Positions 26,023-36,459 of a stretch of DNA of 64,000 nucleotides are shown in pieces (position 1 is the first letter of the stretch; the number at the start of each line of letters is the position of its first letter). Made by a program: the position numbers and the translations under genes. This stretch comes from JACKHA01 sp041401985 (GTDB taxonomy: Bacteria > Planctomycetota > Phycisphaerae > Phycisphaerales > UBA1924): assembly GCA_041401985.1 (NCBI GenBank), contig JAWKTE010000003.1:1-64000 (forward strand). The letters run 5' to 3'. The notes beneath the pieces were generated by a model that had not been told where the DNA came from, searched no databases, and saw nothing but the letters and a program-made list of their open reading frames with translations.

Positions 26023-27412
26023 GCCAGCCCATGACGCCCAACGCCGCCGCGACAACGCACGCCGCCGGGAAGCCCGCCAAGTCGGAATCGGGTGGCTCCA
26101 AGGTTGCGTCTTCCTCTCGCAGCGCCGATCTGTATGTGCGCGCCAAGAAGGTGCTGCCCGGCGGGGTGAGCCGCAACGCCGTGCTGCGCGATCCCTGCCC
26201 GGTGTATGTGGACCACGCCAGCGGCTGCCGCGTGACGGACATCGACGGCGTGACCCGCCTGGACTTCGCCAACAACATGGCGTCGCTCATCCACGGGCAC
26301 GCGAACCCGCGGATCGTGGAGGCGGTGACGCAGCAACTCGCGCGCGGCACGGCGTTCACGCTGGGCACCGAGGCCGAGGTGCGGTACGCCGAGCACTTGG
26401 CGGCCCGCAATCGCTCGTTCGAGCGACTGCGGTTCGTGAACTCCGGCACGGAGGCGATCATGGTCGCCCTGAAGGCGGCCCGCGCGTTCACGGGTCGCCC
26501 GATGATCGCCAAGGCCGAGGGCGCGTACCACGGCATCTACGACTACGCCGAAGTCAGCCAGGCCCCGACGCCCGCCAACTGGGGCAGCCCGGAGCGCCCC
26601 AGCCGCGTGCCGCTGGTGCACGGCACGCCGGCGTCGGTGCTCGACGAGGTCGCCGTCATCCCGTTCAACCAGACGGATCGGGCGATCGCGATCCTGGACG
26701 AGCACGCCGACCGCCTGGCGTGCGTGCTGCTGGACCTGATGCCGCACCGCGTCGGGCTGAACCCCGCCTCGCCCGAGTTTGTCGCGGCGATCCGCGAGTG
26801 GACGCAGCGCCACGGCGTGCTGCTGGTGCTCGACGAGGTCATCACGTTCCGCGTCGAGTACTCGGGGCTGCAGTCGCACTACGGCGTGACGCCCGACCTG
26901 ACGGCCCTGGGCAAGATCATCGGCGGCGGGTTCCCGATCGGCGCGGTCGCGGGTCGGGCCGACGTGATGGACGTGCTCAACCCGCACGCGACGCCGCTGA
27001 AGTTCCCGCACTCGGGCACGTTCTCGGCCAACCCCGTGTCCATGACCGCGGGCCTGATGGCGATGGACATGTTCGACAAGGCGGCGGTGGCGCGGCTCAA
27101 CGCGCTGGCGACCCGGGCCAGGAGCGGGATCGAGCGGGCGATCCGCGAGGCGGGCGTGGGCGCGTGCGTGACGGGGCACGGCTCGCTCCTGCGCGTCCAC
27201 ATGACGCCCGACGCCCCGACCGACTTCCGGGATGCCTACGCCGGCCCTGAGCAGGCCCGGCGCCTCAAGGCGCTGCTGGCGCACATGTTCGATCGCGGCA
27301 TCCTGCTGATCAACACGGCGAGCGCGGCGTTCTCGACGCCGATGGGCGAGGCGGAGGTTGACGCGCTCGTTGATGCGTTCCGATCGGGGTTCGAGATGCT
27401 GGCGGCGATGGA

Positions 27413-27416
<4 letters not shown>
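26019..27416 (+). CDS. Class III aminotransferase, HemL-like (possible beta-amino-acid transaminase)
   Basis: 465 residues of the glutamate-1-semialdehyde aminotransferase-like group. Conserved blocks are LPGGVSRNAVLRDPCPVYVD, FVNSGTEAIMVALKAARAFTG, EGAYHGIYDY, LLVLDEVITFR (Asp of the PLP site), and LGKIIGGGFPIGAVAGR with the PLP Lys near residue 298. The opening and the NSGTEA/ARAFTGR/EGAYHG pattern closely resemble the beta-phenylalanine aminotransferases. With the upstream aminomutase it could turn a beta-amino acid into a beta-keto acid. A role in heme synthesis is less likely in this operon. The ATGA overlap with the CoA-transferase supports ATG 26019. The 3' end overlaps the convergent thiolase by 4 nt. 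Confidence 0.85.
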
Positions 27417-28618
<1,202 letters not shown>

Positions 28619-28623
28619 GGCCC

Positions 28624-28629
28624 ACGATA
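28624..28629 (-). promoter_or_regulatory. -10 hexamer 5 nt before the thiolase start
   Basis: TATCGT on the minus strand, GGGCC, then ATG 28618. No consensus -35. Confidence 0.4.
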
Positions 28630-28724
28630 GCGCCGATCAGGCCTATGCCGCGCGGCCTGCGGCCCGAACGTCCGGCGGAACGTCTGCCCGCGCGTCTGAA
28701 AGACCCGCACGTCTGAAGGGAAAG

Positions 28725-28797
28725 TGGAGCGGAGGAGAGTCGAACTCCCGACCTCATCATTGCGAACGATGCGCTCTACCAACTGAGCTACCGCCCC
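28725..28797 (-). tRNA. tRNA-Ala (CGC)
   Basis: 73 nt, full cloverleaf: acceptor GGGGCGG/CCGCTCC with the G3:U70 alanine identity pair, D arm GCTC/GAGC, anticodon loop TTCGCAA (CGC), T arm GGGAG/CTCCT with TTCGACT, discriminator A. CCA is not encoded. Confidence 0.96.
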
Positions 28798-28833
28798 GGC
28801 GTGCCGGCGGGGCCTTCCCCGCGGGCGAGCGGG

Positions 28834-28839
28834 AGTGTA
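28834..28839 (-). promoter_or_regulatory. -10 box of tRNA-Ala
   Basis: TACACT on the minus strand, 36 nt upstream of the tRNA 5' end; the -35 is weak (TTTCCG at 17-nt spacing). Confidence 0.4.
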
Positions 28840-28923
28840 GACAGGGCGGCGTCGGGCGGAAAGGCAACAGGGGGTCAACCGTATCGGGCGCGGCGCCGGG
28901 CGACGCGGGCCCGCCGCGGGGCG

Positions 28924-29265
28924 TCAGGCCTGGACGGCCGAGTCGAGGTCGCCGGTGATCGTGAAGTACTTTTCGAGGCGGGCGATCTCAAAGATCGCCT
29001 TGACGCGATCCGAGAGCGCACACAGGACCAGGCGGGTGCCGTCGCCGCGCGTCAGTTTCATGGCCTCGACGAGCGTGGCCAGCCCGGACGAGTCCATGTA
29101 GCCCACGCCGCCCATGTTGACCACGAGGCGTCGGGGGTGCGACTCCTGTGCGGTCTTGAGCGCCTCGCGGAACTGCGGGGAGACGCCCATGTCGATGTCG
29201 CCGTGCGGCGTCAGGATGGTCGCCTCCTGGCGTTTCTCGGTGTTGACCTGGAAATGCTCAGCCAT
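28924..29265 (-). CDS. Anti-sigma factor antagonist, STAS domain
   Basis: 113 residues, a single STAS domain. GDIDMGVSPQFREAL, then VVNMGGVGYMDSSGLATLVEAM, contains the DSSG motif whose Ser is phosphorylated by the cognate RsbW-type kinase. In known systems the unphosphorylated form sequesters the kinase and frees a sigma factor or other client. The start at ATG 29265 lies inside the end of the kinase gene (8-nt overlap), so the pair is translationally coupled. A longer frame from 29325 lacks homology. Confidence 0.9.
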   Translation of the reverse strand: MAEHFQVNTEKRQEATILTPHGDIDMGVSPQFREALKTAQESHPRRLVVNMGGVGYMDSSGLATLVEAMKLTRGDGTRLVLCALSDRVKAIFEIARLEKYFTITGDLDSAVQA

Positions 29266-29827
29266 TGACACTCCCCCGCCCGTGGGCTGCCGCGGCGGGC
29301 GGATTGCCGGCGGGCGACCCACCATCCTTGACCGCTCCGCCCCGCTTGACCAGCGTGAGCCTCATCCCGCCGGCGTTTCGCTTCTCGTATTGCACCTGGT
29401 CCATGACCTCGCGGATGATGTGGACGCCCAGGCCGCCCGGTCGGATGTCGTCCAGATCCCGCCCCTTGATGAGTTCGGGGTCGACCTGGCGGCCCTCGTC
29501 CTCGATGACGACCCTGAGCCCGGTCGGGGCCGCGTCCGGGTTGCCTTCCGGAGCGAGCAACCAGACCAGCATGTCGATCGGGCCGTCCTCGCGTCGTTCG
29601 TAGCCGTGGCGGATGACGTTGGCCAGGGCCTCATCGACGGCTAGGGCGACCTGGCAGGCCGAGACCTCGTCGAACCCGAGACGCCGTGCCAGCGACGCGA
29701 CCATCTCGCGGGCCCCGGCCAGGAGGCGGGGATTCGACCGCATGTGGAGCGTGAGGTCGGGCGGGGGGTCGCCGTCGCCTTGCGGGCGTCCCGAGTCGCC
29801 CGGATTCTGGACGTGGTGGTCGGTCAT
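29258..29827 (-). CDS. RsbW-like serine kinase/anti-sigma factor (HATPase_c_2)
   Basis: 189 residues. The GHKL ATPase core spans about residues 30-160: N-box ALAVDEALANVIRHGYE, then LRVVIEDEGRQVDP (G1-like Asp), and RPGGLGVHIIREVMDQVQYE (G2). It should phosphorylate the STAS protein encoded next to it. The C-terminal ~20 residues are low-complexity. No sigma-B-like factor or PP2C phosphatase is adjacent, so the client is elsewhere. A short dyad at 29877-29893 sits between its promoter region and the next gene. Confidence 0.88.
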   Translation of the reverse strand: MTDHHVQNPGDSGRPQGDGDPPPDLTLHMRSNPRLLAGAREMVASLARRLGFDEVSACQVALAVDEALANVIRHGYERREDGPIDMLVWLLAPEGNPDAAPTGLRVVIEDEGRQVDPELIKGRDLDDIRPGGLGVHIIREVMDQVQYEKRNAGGMRLTLVKRGGAVKDGGSPAGNPPAAAAHGRGSVNG

Positions 29828-29876
29828 CGACGCTTCCGGGCTGGGCGAGAACGGGAGGGGACCGATCCTGCGAAGC

Positions 29877-29893
29877 CCCCGATCGTATCGGGG
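29877..29893 (-). terminator. Short hairpin after the lipoprotein gene
   Basis: 7-bp CCCCGAT/ATCGGGG stem with a 3-nt loop, immediately after the minus-strand stop at 29898. No T-run; it could instead be part of the rsbW promoter region. Confidence 0.3.
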
Positions 29894-29897
29894 TCGG

Positions 29898-30332
29898 CTA
29901 CTCGTGGGCGGGCGTGCTGGGGCTCTCTTCGGGCTGGGCGTCGGCCCGGACGTTGGTCTGGGGGGCAGTTTGGGGGTGGGTTTGGGTGCTGGCTTGGCTG
30001 GTGGCGGCGTCGTCGTACCACGCGACCCAGGCGGCGGCCGCCCTGTCGCGTCGCCACGGCGGGTCGTCGTGCTGGTAGCCGAGAGTCTGGCCGGTGCGGC
30101 GTTCCAGGGCGCGGATGGCCAGGAGGCGGGCCGCGGCGTCGTCGGAGTCGAGTTGCTGGATCAGCCCGCGGAGGCTGTCCCGATCGGAGGCGTGGGCGGC
30201 CAGGACGATGGCGTCGAGGCGGTGGGCCGGTCCGATGGCGCTGAAGCCGGTCTGGTCGCGCGGGATGCAGCCTCCGAGCGCAAGGGCCGCGCCCAGCAGG
30301 AGGAATCCCGGGATGGCGTCGCGCCGCCTCAT
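29898..30332 (-). CDS. Small lipoprotein with HEAT-like helices
   Basis: 144 residues. MRRRDAIPGFLLLGAALALGGC gives a lipobox with Cys at ~22. The mature domain has helical pairs (LIQQLDSDDAAARLLAIRALERRTGQTLGY), as in one HEAT/PBS-type repeat, then a Gln/Thr/Pro-rich low-complexity tail. ATG 30332 has TACCAT exactly six nt upstream, supporting this start and a leaderless transcript. Function unknown; perhaps a membrane-tethered protein-interaction adaptor. Confidence 0.75.
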   Translation of the reverse strand: MRRRDAIPGFLLLGAALALGGCIPRDQTGFSAIGPAHRLDAIVLAAHASDRDSLRGLIQQLDSDDAAARLLAIRALERRTGQTLGYQHDDPPWRRDRAAAAWVAWYDDAATSQASTQTHPQTAPQTNVRADAQPEESPSTPAHE

Positions 30333-30338
30333 CCGGGG

Positions 30339-30344
30339 ATGGTA
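30339..30344 (-). promoter_or_regulatory. -10 hexamer 6 nt before the lipoprotein start
   Basis: TACCAT on the minus strand, CCCCGG, then ATG 30332. No consensus -35. Confidence 0.45.
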
Positions 30345-30380
30345 TCGGCCAGCCCGCGCGCGGTGTGCAGGGCGTCGGAG

Positions 30381-30423
30381 GCAAGAACAAGCCACGGGCG
30401 GGCGATGGTGCGCCCGCCCGTGG
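30381..30423 (-). terminator. Terminator of the leftmost Gly-Cys-protein gene
   Basis: 13-bp perfect stem (30392-30404 with 30411-30423), 6-nt loop, followed on the minus strand by the T-rich CTTGTTCTTG. It lies 30 nt after the stop at 30453. Confidence 0.8.
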
Positions 30424-30452
30424 GGATGGCGTGTGGATCGGCGTGGTTCGGA

Positions 30453-31247
30453 TCAGCACCCGGCGGCGAACAGGGCGAGGTAGTAGAAGAAGTCGTCGTT
30501 GTTGATGATGCCGTTGGGCACGCCGTAGCCGGGCAGGCCGGCGATGGCGCCGGTGGTCAGATCGGCGCGGGGGTCGTTGGCGGCGAAGATGGCCAGGTAG
30601 TAGAAGAAGTCGTCGTTGTTCAGGATGCCGTTGGGCACGCCGTAGCCCGGCACGCCGGCGATCGCGCCGGTGGTGAGGTCGGGCTCGCACCCGCCGCCGG
30701 AGACCGAGGCGTTGACGGCGTAACTGGCCAGCGTGCTGCTCGAGCCCAGGGGTGGGAGCGCGCCGTTGGTGACGAACGTGGTGCCCAGGTGCGTCGCCAG
30801 GCCGACCGGCGTCTGGGCCGGGCTGCTGGCCTTCCAGGAGTACGTCGGGGTGCCGGGCGGGGCGTAGGCGATGATCCAGTACCCCAGCCCGGCCTCGAGC
30901 GTCACCGTGGCCGAGGGCGTGAACGAGTAGTTGTCGATGCCGATGAGCGAGAACACCGGGTTGGACAGCGTGGCCAGCGGGGCCGACGGCAGGCCGCCCG
31001 AGTCGGACCAGACCTCGACGATCGGCGTCACGTTCGGATCGGTGATGTCCAGGCGAAGGACCACGTCGTCGAGGTCGTAGTTGTCGCCGGCGGGCATCGT
31101 AAAGCCCATCGACTTGATGCGCAGGCTGCTCAGGACGGCCGATTGGGTGCCGTCGTTGCCGGGCAGGTTCGAGATGATCTCGATGGCGCCGGCGGACCCG
31201 GCCAGCGAGGCGACGGCGAGCGGGACGAGAACGCGCGCGGACTTCAT
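30453..31247 (-). CDS. Secreted protein, choice-of-anchor R-like domain plus Gly-Cys dockerin-like tail
   Basis: 264 residues. Signal peptide ([16 protein letters not shown]) precedes a ~170-residue beta-sandwich with [36 protein letters not shown], which resembles the choice-of-anchor R family. The C-terminal 77 residues are two copies of a ~37-residue unit ([18 protein letters not shown], then [15 protein letters not shown]), the second closing the protein with AAGC. This two-unit Gly-Cys tail is shared by all seven genes of the cluster and should be an export or anchoring signal. GGGAGAA precedes ATG 31247. The binding role is unknown. Confidence 0.85.
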   Translation of the reverse strand: MKSARVLVPLAVASLAGSAGAIEIISNLPGNDGTQSAVLSSLRIKSMGFTMPAGDNYDLDDVVLRLDITDPNVTPIVEVWSDSGGLPSAPLATLSNPVFSLIGIDNYSFTPSATVTLEAGLGYWIIAYAPPGTPTYSWKASSPAQTPVGLATHLGTTFVTNGALPPLGSSSTLASYAVNASVSGGGCEPDLTTGAIAGVPGYGVPNGILNNDDFFYYLAIFAANDPRADLTTGAIAGLPGYGVPNGIINNDDFFYYLALFAAGC

Positions 31248-31468
31248 CGTTGGTTCTCCCACGAGTTGGACTGGGCGTGCGCCATCGCGCACGCCGGGAC
31301 GCGACATAGGCGGGACACCCCGCCCCCGGCGTCAACGTACCGCGCCCGCGGCTTAGATGGAACCGAACGGAATATGAAACCGATCTGCGCCGGGCCGTGC
31401 CGCGCCGGGCCGAGCGGGTCCGGGCGGTCTCCGCGTCGTCTTGGCGTCGTCTTGGCGAACGGGCGCTC

Positions 31469-33199
31469 TCAGCACCCGGCCGCGAAGATCGTCAGGTAGT
31501 AGAAGAAGTCCTCGTTGTTGATGGTGCCATTGGGCACGCCGAAGCCTGGTTGGCCCGCGACCGCCGTAGTCGTCAGGTCGGCGACGCCGACATTGCCCGC
31601 GGCATACTGGGCCAGGTAGTAGAAGAAGTCGTTGTTGTCGAGCACGCCGTTGGGCGTGCCATAGCCGGGCTGGCCCGCCACCGCGCCGGTGGTCAGGTCG
31701 GCGGCGCAGGGCGTGCCGATCGTGAAGTTCACGATGCTCTCGTCGGAGCCGGGCGTCTGCTGGGCGTCGCGGACGACCACGCGCAGGCGGGCCGCGCCCG
31801 TCGAGGGCTGGCCCGCGGGCACCGTCCAGACGAACGAGCCGTCGTCGGGCGTGTTGGTGGCGATGGGGACGAACGACTGGCCCGCGTCGGTCGAGAGCAG
31901 GATGTCGGCCCCGACCGTCCCGTTGTCGTCGTCGCTGGACCACTGGATCGTGACGCTCTGGCCCTGCTGGACCTGCCCGCCCTCGCGCAGCGTCCGCAGG
32001 AACGCCGTGGGCGTGGAGCCGCCCGGCGCGGCGGGCACGTGCATGGCGATGCAGTGGAACACGCCGGCGGACTGGGCGATCTGCTGCCCGTTGAGTTGCT
32101 GCACGGTCTTGCCCGGCACGAGGCTCTGCCACGCCGCGAGGGCCTGGGCGTTGTACGCCGCGGCCGTTGAGTTGGTGTACGACGGCACGACCAGCAGGTC
32201 GTTGCACAGCAGCACATTGGTGAACGTGTAGTGCACGCCGCCGCTGGACACGGCGGGCAGGCGGGTGATGGTCCAGCCGTTCCCGGCCATCAGGGCCGCG
32301 GTCGCGTCGCAGATCTGGTCCTGGGTCGAGCCGGAGGCCAGCGGCCAGTCGGAGATGACAGCCTGGCGGTCGCCATACACCTGCATCCACATGTCGATGT
32401 GCTGGGTCGAGTCGACACTCGTCGGGAACGGGTTGGTCAGCGTGGTCTCGAGGTTCTGGTACTCGCGCCAGTAGTCGATGATCTGCTGCTCGGTCAGCGA
32501 CGGGTTCTCGTTGCGGATCAGGCGCGTCGAGAAGGAGTCGCCCAGGCTCGAGAGGTGGTAGTTGCCCCCGCCGTGGATCAGCGGGATGTCGTAGGAAGCG
32601 TGGTTCTTGAAGGCGGCGAAGTCGTCGGGCACCTGGTTGTCGTTGGGGCGGGGGCGGTTGTATGTGTGGTCGACGATGGCGCGGACCTGGGCTCCGGGCG
32701 GGCCTTCGTAGATGTAGCGCGGGCCGTAGTCGCGGATCCACACGGTGTCGGTGGTGCGCACGCGGAACACCACGTTGGCCATGTTGGCCCCGGCGGACGT
32801 GAGGGTGGACGACGCGGAGTTCTGCTCGCTGGTATTGTCAACGTAGACGTAGGCCCTGGCGTTGCCGTCGGTCGTGACCCAGCGGATCAGTTGGGTGAGC
32901 TGCGTCGTGAACTGTTCCCACGCGAAGCAGACCCCGTCCATCGGCTCGTACTCGCCGGGGCAGTAGACGGCGCCCGTCGGGGCATCCGCGGCCTCGGGCA
33001 CGACCAGCGGGTGCAGTTCCAGGTACGCCCGCTCGGCCTCGGTCAGGTTCCGCGGCAGGTTCGGCTCGTCCCACGGGCGATCCGCGAACGGGACCACCTG
33101 GGCCGACGCGATGCCGGCAAGAAGCAGCAGCGGAGCCGCGGCGGTCAGGGGCGAGAGGCCACGTGCGGCGCGGCGACGGAACGCGATGGCTTTCGGCAT
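31469..33199 (-). CDS. Secreted peptidylarginine/agmatine deiminase-like enzyme with Gly-Cys tail
   Basis: 576 residues. A signal peptide precedes a catalytic domain at about residues 55-395 of the bacterial PAD/agmatine deiminase family: EQFTTQLTQLIRWV, DTVWIRDYGPRYI (catalytic Asp), GGGNYHLSSLGDSF, HIDMWMQVYG (His and Asp), and GVFHCIAMHVP with the nucleophilic Cys. A beta-sandwich of ~95 residues follows (GGQVQQGQSVTIQWSSDDDNG), then two Gly-Cys units ending TIFAAGC. It should hydrolyse a guanidino group (arginine residues or agmatine) outside the cytoplasm, releasing ammonia. ATG 33199 is the first Met before the signal peptide. The export context favours a peptidylarginine or nutrient role over polyamine synthesis. 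Confidence 0.88.
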   Translation of the reverse strand: MPKAIAFRRRAARGLSPLTAAAPLLLLAGIASAQVVPFADRPWDEPNLPRNLTEAERAYLELHPLVVPEAADAPTGAVYCPGEYEPMDGVCFAWEQFTTQLTQLIRWVTTDGNARAYVYVDNTSEQNSASSTLTSAGANMANVVFRVRTTDTVWIRDYGPRYIYEGPPGAQVRAIVDHTYNRPRPNDNQVPDDFAAFKNHASYDIPLIHGGGNYHLSSLGDSFSTRLIRNENPSLTEQQIIDYWREYQNLETTLTNPFPTSVDSTQHIDMWMQVYGDRQAVISDWPLASGSTQDQICDATAALMAGNGWTITRLPAVSSGGVHYTFTNVLLCNDLLVVPSYTNSTAAAYNAQALAAWQSLVPGKTVQQLNGQQIAQSAGVFHCIAMHVPAAPGGSTPTAFLRTLREGGQVQQGQSVTIQWSSDDDNGTVGADILLSTDAGQSFVPIATNTPDDGSFVWTVPAGQPSTGAARLRVVVRDAQQTPGSDESIVNFTIGTPCAADLTTGAVAGQPGYGTPNGVLDNNDFFYYLAQYAAGNVGVADLTTTAVAGQPGFGVPNGTINNEDFFYYLTIFAAGC

Positions 33200-33366
33200 G
33201 AAACGGACCCTTTTTCCCCGGAGGCGAGCGGAAGCAGATCGTACCAGACCCGCTCCTTTCGAGCGATGGTCTTTTGCCCTGCGATCCGCGCGTCCGATAC
33301 CCGTTTGGCCCCGGCTCGGGGCCGCACCGCGACGCCCGATCCCGCACGCCGGCCGCGTCGGATGGC

Positions 33367-34188
33367 TCAGCACCCGGCGGCGAAGATCGCGAGGTAGAAG
33401 AAGAAGTCGTCGTTGTTCAGCACGCCGTTCGGCACGCCGTAGCCGGGGGTGCCGGGCACGGCCGTCGTGGTCAGGTCCGCCACCGCCAGGTTGCCCGCCG
33501 CGAACTGCGCGAGGAAGTAGAAGAAGTCGTCGTTGTTCAGGATCGCGTTCGCGAGGCCGTAGCCGGGCGTGCCGGGCAGGGCGAACTCGGTGAGGTCGGC
33601 GGGGCATCGGGGCGTGATGGCCACGTCGTCGAGCGCCGGGCCTGTGTGGACCTGCGGGCCGATGGACCGGAACGTGAGCACCTCGGTCGCGCCCGTTGCA
33701 ATGAATGGCCGCCCGACCCGGGCCCACATCATGTTCGCGGGCGAGTTGCCCATCGCTTCGGTGTCGAAGAGCGCGACGAACGTCAGCCCGGCGATCGAGG
33801 CTTCCAGTTCCTTGATGGGCGGCTCGCGGAACACCATCGTCGCGTCGGGGTTCCCGGAATACCGGAACGACAACACGTACTCCCGCCCCGGCGTGAGCGC
33901 GACACTCTGTCGGATGTGCCCGATCGCTGGCGTGCCGGCCATGTCGAGGCTGCGCTCGCCCTCGCCCGGCTGCCAGCCCGTGCCGACGTAGTCCGGCGAG
34001 CCGAGCACCTCCCAGCCGACGAGCCGCGTGGAGCCGACGGGGATGTTCAGATCGGCGATGCCGGGCAGCGACCAGGACGCGGCGGGCAGTTCGTACTGCT
34101 CGAACCCGCCGTTCTGGACCAGGTTCTGCGCGCACGCGGTCGCGCAGCACAGGCCGAGCACGGCGGCGACGGGCGGGGTGTTTCGCAT
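33367..34188 (-). CDS. Secreted DUF642/choice-of-anchor C-like protein with Gly-Cys tail
   Basis: 273 residues. Signal peptide ends near CATACA. The domain opens with NLVQNGGFEQYELP and continues with GSTRLVGWEVLGSPDYVGTGWQPGEGERSLDMAG and YVLSFRYSGNPD, matching the DUF642/choice-of-anchor C carbohydrate-binding-like family. A late ALDDVAI strand closes the fold. The two C-terminal units end AIFAAGC; the first has LTEFALPGTPGYGLANA, a diverged copy. It probably binds polysaccharide at the cell surface or in the extracellular matrix. Confidence 0.85.
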   Translation of the reverse strand: MRNTPPVAAVLGLCCATACAQNLVQNGGFEQYELPAASWSLPGIADLNIPVGSTRLVGWEVLGSPDYVGTGWQPGEGERSLDMAGTPAIGHIRQSVALTPGREYVLSFRYSGNPDATMVFREPPIKELEASIAGLTFVALFDTEAMGNSPANMMWARVGRPFIATGATEVLTFRSIGPQVHTGPALDDVAITPRCPADLTEFALPGTPGYGLANAILNNDDFFYFLAQFAAGNLAVADLTTTAVPGTPGYGVPNGVLNNDDFFFYLAIFAAGC

Positions 34189-34240
34189 TGCGACTCCGGT
34201 CGGAACGATCGGCGGCCTCCAGCGACGGGCAGGGCGAGAC

Positions 34241-35236
34241 TCAGCACCCCGCGGCGAAGAGCCCCAGGTAGTAGAAGAAGTCATCGTTCGAGATCACGCC
34301 GTTGGGCACGCCGTAGCCGGGCGTGCCGGGCACGGCTCCGGTGGTGAGGTCGGCCGCGGCCAGATTCCCCGCCGCGAACTGGGCGAGGTAGTAGAAGAAG
34401 TCGTCGTTGGTCAGTTCGCAGTTGGGCAGCCCGTATCCGGGTGTGCCCGCGACGGCGCCGTGCGTGATGTCCGCCCCGCACCCGGCCATGACCGACGATC
34501 CGGGGTTCGCGAACAGGAAGTCGATGTCCGCGTCGGACAGCACCCGGTTGTAGATCTGGATGTCGTCGAGCAGGCCGTCGCAGAAGCCAACCGCCTGCCC
34601 GGAAGAGTTCAGCAGCCCGCCGAGGATCAGCGGGGCGGTGGTGGAGCCGATGGCGACGGAGGCCTTGGTTTGCTCGGCCGGCGCGCCGTCGACGTACACG
34701 CGGATCATCGATGGGTCGCGGGTCAACACGATCTGGTGCCACTGATCATCGTTGACGCTCGTGGTGGAGATCGGCTCCGGCCCAGGGGAATGGGAGGCGT
34801 AGAACCACGCCTTGCCGGGCGCACCGTACGTCCCGCTCGGATTCACGGCCAGAAAATACCCGGCGACGATCGTCGCGAAGTGGCGTCCGATGACGAACTG
34901 CTCGGGGCTGGTCGGCGTGGGCAGCCTCACCCACGCGACGATCGAGAACCGACTCTGGCCCGTGAGCGGCAGCACGTTTCCGATCAACACGTGGTCGTTG
35001 GTCGCCCGCGAGAGCATCAGCGCGCCGCCCTCGATACCCATGCCCGGCGCGAAGGCCGCGCCGCCGACGAGCGCGCCGGGGAAGTTGCGGGCGTCGTCGG
35101 AGACCGTCGGCCCGACGGCCTCGTTGAACTTCCAGTGGGCGATGGGGCCGGTGGCCGCCAGAACCGGGCTCGCCAGCGAGACGACGGCCGCGGTTGCAGC
35201 CAGAACGCACGACGTGGATCGCGTCACAAACGGCAT
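34241..35236 (-). CDS. Secreted LamG/concanavalin-like lectin protein with Gly-Cys tail
   Basis: 331 residues. Signal peptide ([19 protein letters not shown]) is followed by a LamG-type jellyroll: [56 protein letters not shown], and [21 protein letters not shown]. These are typical of bacterial LamGL glycan-binding domains. Two C-terminal units end GLFAAGC. GGAGGGAAG just before ATG 35236 fixes the start. Only 52 nt separate its stop from the next gene's start downstream, so the two may be co-transcribed. Confidence 0.87.
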   Translation of the reverse strand: MPFVTRSTSCVLAATAAVVSLASPVLAATGPIAHWKFNEAVGPTVSDDARNFPGALVGGAAFAPGMGIEGGALMLSRATNDHVLIGNVLPLTGQSRFSIVAWVRLPTPTSPEQFVIGRHFATIVAGYFLAVNPSGTYGAPGKAWFYASHSPGPEPISTTSVNDDQWHQIVLTRDPSMIRVYVDGAPAEQTKASVAIGSTTAPLILGGLLNSSGQAVGFCDGLLDDIQIYNRVLSDADIDFLFANPGSSVMAGCGADITHGAVAGTPGYGLPNCELTNDDFFYYLAQFAAGNLAAADLTTGAVPGTPGYGVPNGVISNDDFFYYLGLFAAGC

Positions 35237-35441
35237 CTCACTTCCCTCCGATCCGCGCCGATCGCTCGGTCGCGGCATCAGGGATTCTACCGATGCGCCT
35301 CGGCGACTCAAAGCAGAGCCGTGCGATGGCCGGTGCGCCAGAGTCCGCTAAGCGTGGGAGTCCGGGGAATCCACCAGCCGGTCTGGTCTCGCCATCGTTT
35401 GCCGCGCGGGCGGATCGTGACCGTCGCCCCCGTGGCCCGCC

Positions 35442-36323
35442 TCAGCACCCGGCCGCGAAGATCGCCAGGTAATAGAAGAAGTCGTCGTTCGTGATCACGC
35501 CGTTGGGCACGCCGTAGCCGGGCTGGCCCGCCACGGCGCCCGTCGTCAGGTCCGCCACCGCGACGTTGCCCGCGGCGAACTGGCCCAGGTAGTAGAAGAA
35601 GTCGTCGTTGTTCAGCACGCCGTTGGGCACGCCGAAGCCCGGCTGGCCCATCACCGCGCCGGTGGTCAGGTCCGGCGGGCACACCGGCATCGGGATCGTG
35701 CCGCTGGAGCGGACCGCGGCGTTGATCGTGACCGTGACATCCACCCCGCTGAGCGTCTGCACCTGCGAGCCCGAGAGATCGAACGCCAGGCTCAGCGTGT
35801 CGCTCGCCACCGTCGCGGTGCCCGCGGCGTCGCCCGCGATCACGCCCGCCTCCGACAGGTCGATCGGGATCGTCCCGATCGAGCTGAACAGGATGCCCGT
35901 GCCAACCGCCTGGCCCGTGCCCGTGGCGACCGTCGGCAGGCCCGTCAGGCTGAACGCCCCGCCCGCGCCCAGCGTCGCGGCGGCAGAAGGTGTGCCCGGC
36001 GTGTCGTACGACACGACGACGTTGTTCAGCGTGATCGTCAGACGCCCCAGCAGCCCGGCGTTGAGCACGATGTTGATCTGCTCGGTCACGTTGATCGTGT
36101 AGTCCGACAGTGCGATCGTGGTGGGGGACGTGCCGTTGTCCAGCACCGCCTCCACGCCGCCCGAGAGCGGCGACGTGTCGCTCCCGCTCAGCCCGGCCGC
36201 GGAAATCTGGATGCTCACGCTCGACTGGGCCTGGCTGATCGTCGTCGGGACGGTCACGTCGGCGAGGGCGGGCGCGGCAAGCAGCAGGCCAATCGAACCG
36301 GCGGTCATCGTGCGGGCGTTCAT
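35442..36323 (-). CDS. Secreted beta-sandwich protein with Gly-Cys tail
   Basis: 293 residues. Signal peptide ([16 protein letters not shown]) precedes a ~195-residue domain rich in Thr, Ser, Val and Gly with repeated beta strands ([38 protein letters not shown]). No catalytic motif and no named family recognised. The two terminal units ([20 protein letters not shown] and [20 protein letters not shown]) end AIFAAGC. AGGAGAG precedes ATG 36323. Probably a structural or binding cargo. Confidence 0.82.
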   Translation of the reverse strand: MNARTMTAGSIGLLLAAPALADVTVPTTISQAQSSVSIQISAAGLSGSDTSPLSGGVEAVLDNGTSPTTIALSDYTINVTEQINIVLNAGLLGRLTITLNNVVVSYDTPGTPSAAATLGAGGAFSLTGLPTVATGTGQAVGTGILFSSIGTIPIDLSEAGVIAGDAAGTATVASDTLSLAFDLSGSQVQTLSGVDVTVTINAAVRSSGTIPMPVCPPDLTTGAVMGQPGFGVPNGVLNNDDFFYYLGQFAAGNVAVADLTTGAVAGQPGYGVPNGVITNDDFFYYLAIFAAGC

Positions 36324-36405
36324 CGGCTCTCCTCGGCGGACGGGCACTTGGCCCGCGCTGGTTCTGGTCGTCTCACGGCGCGGTGCGTCGGGCACCGGGT
36401 TGAAT

Positions 36406-36434
36406 CGCCGCGCGGGCGGTCGGCCCGCGCGGCG
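36406..36434 (-). terminator. Hairpin after the sugar-dehydrogenase-like gene
   Basis: 12-bp perfect stem (36406-36417 with 36423-36434) with a 5-nt loop, 26 nt downstream of the minus-strand stop at 36460. There is no strong T-tract. Confidence 0.5.
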
Positions 36435-36459
36435 TGCGAGGTCACATCCGCGAGGCCGC

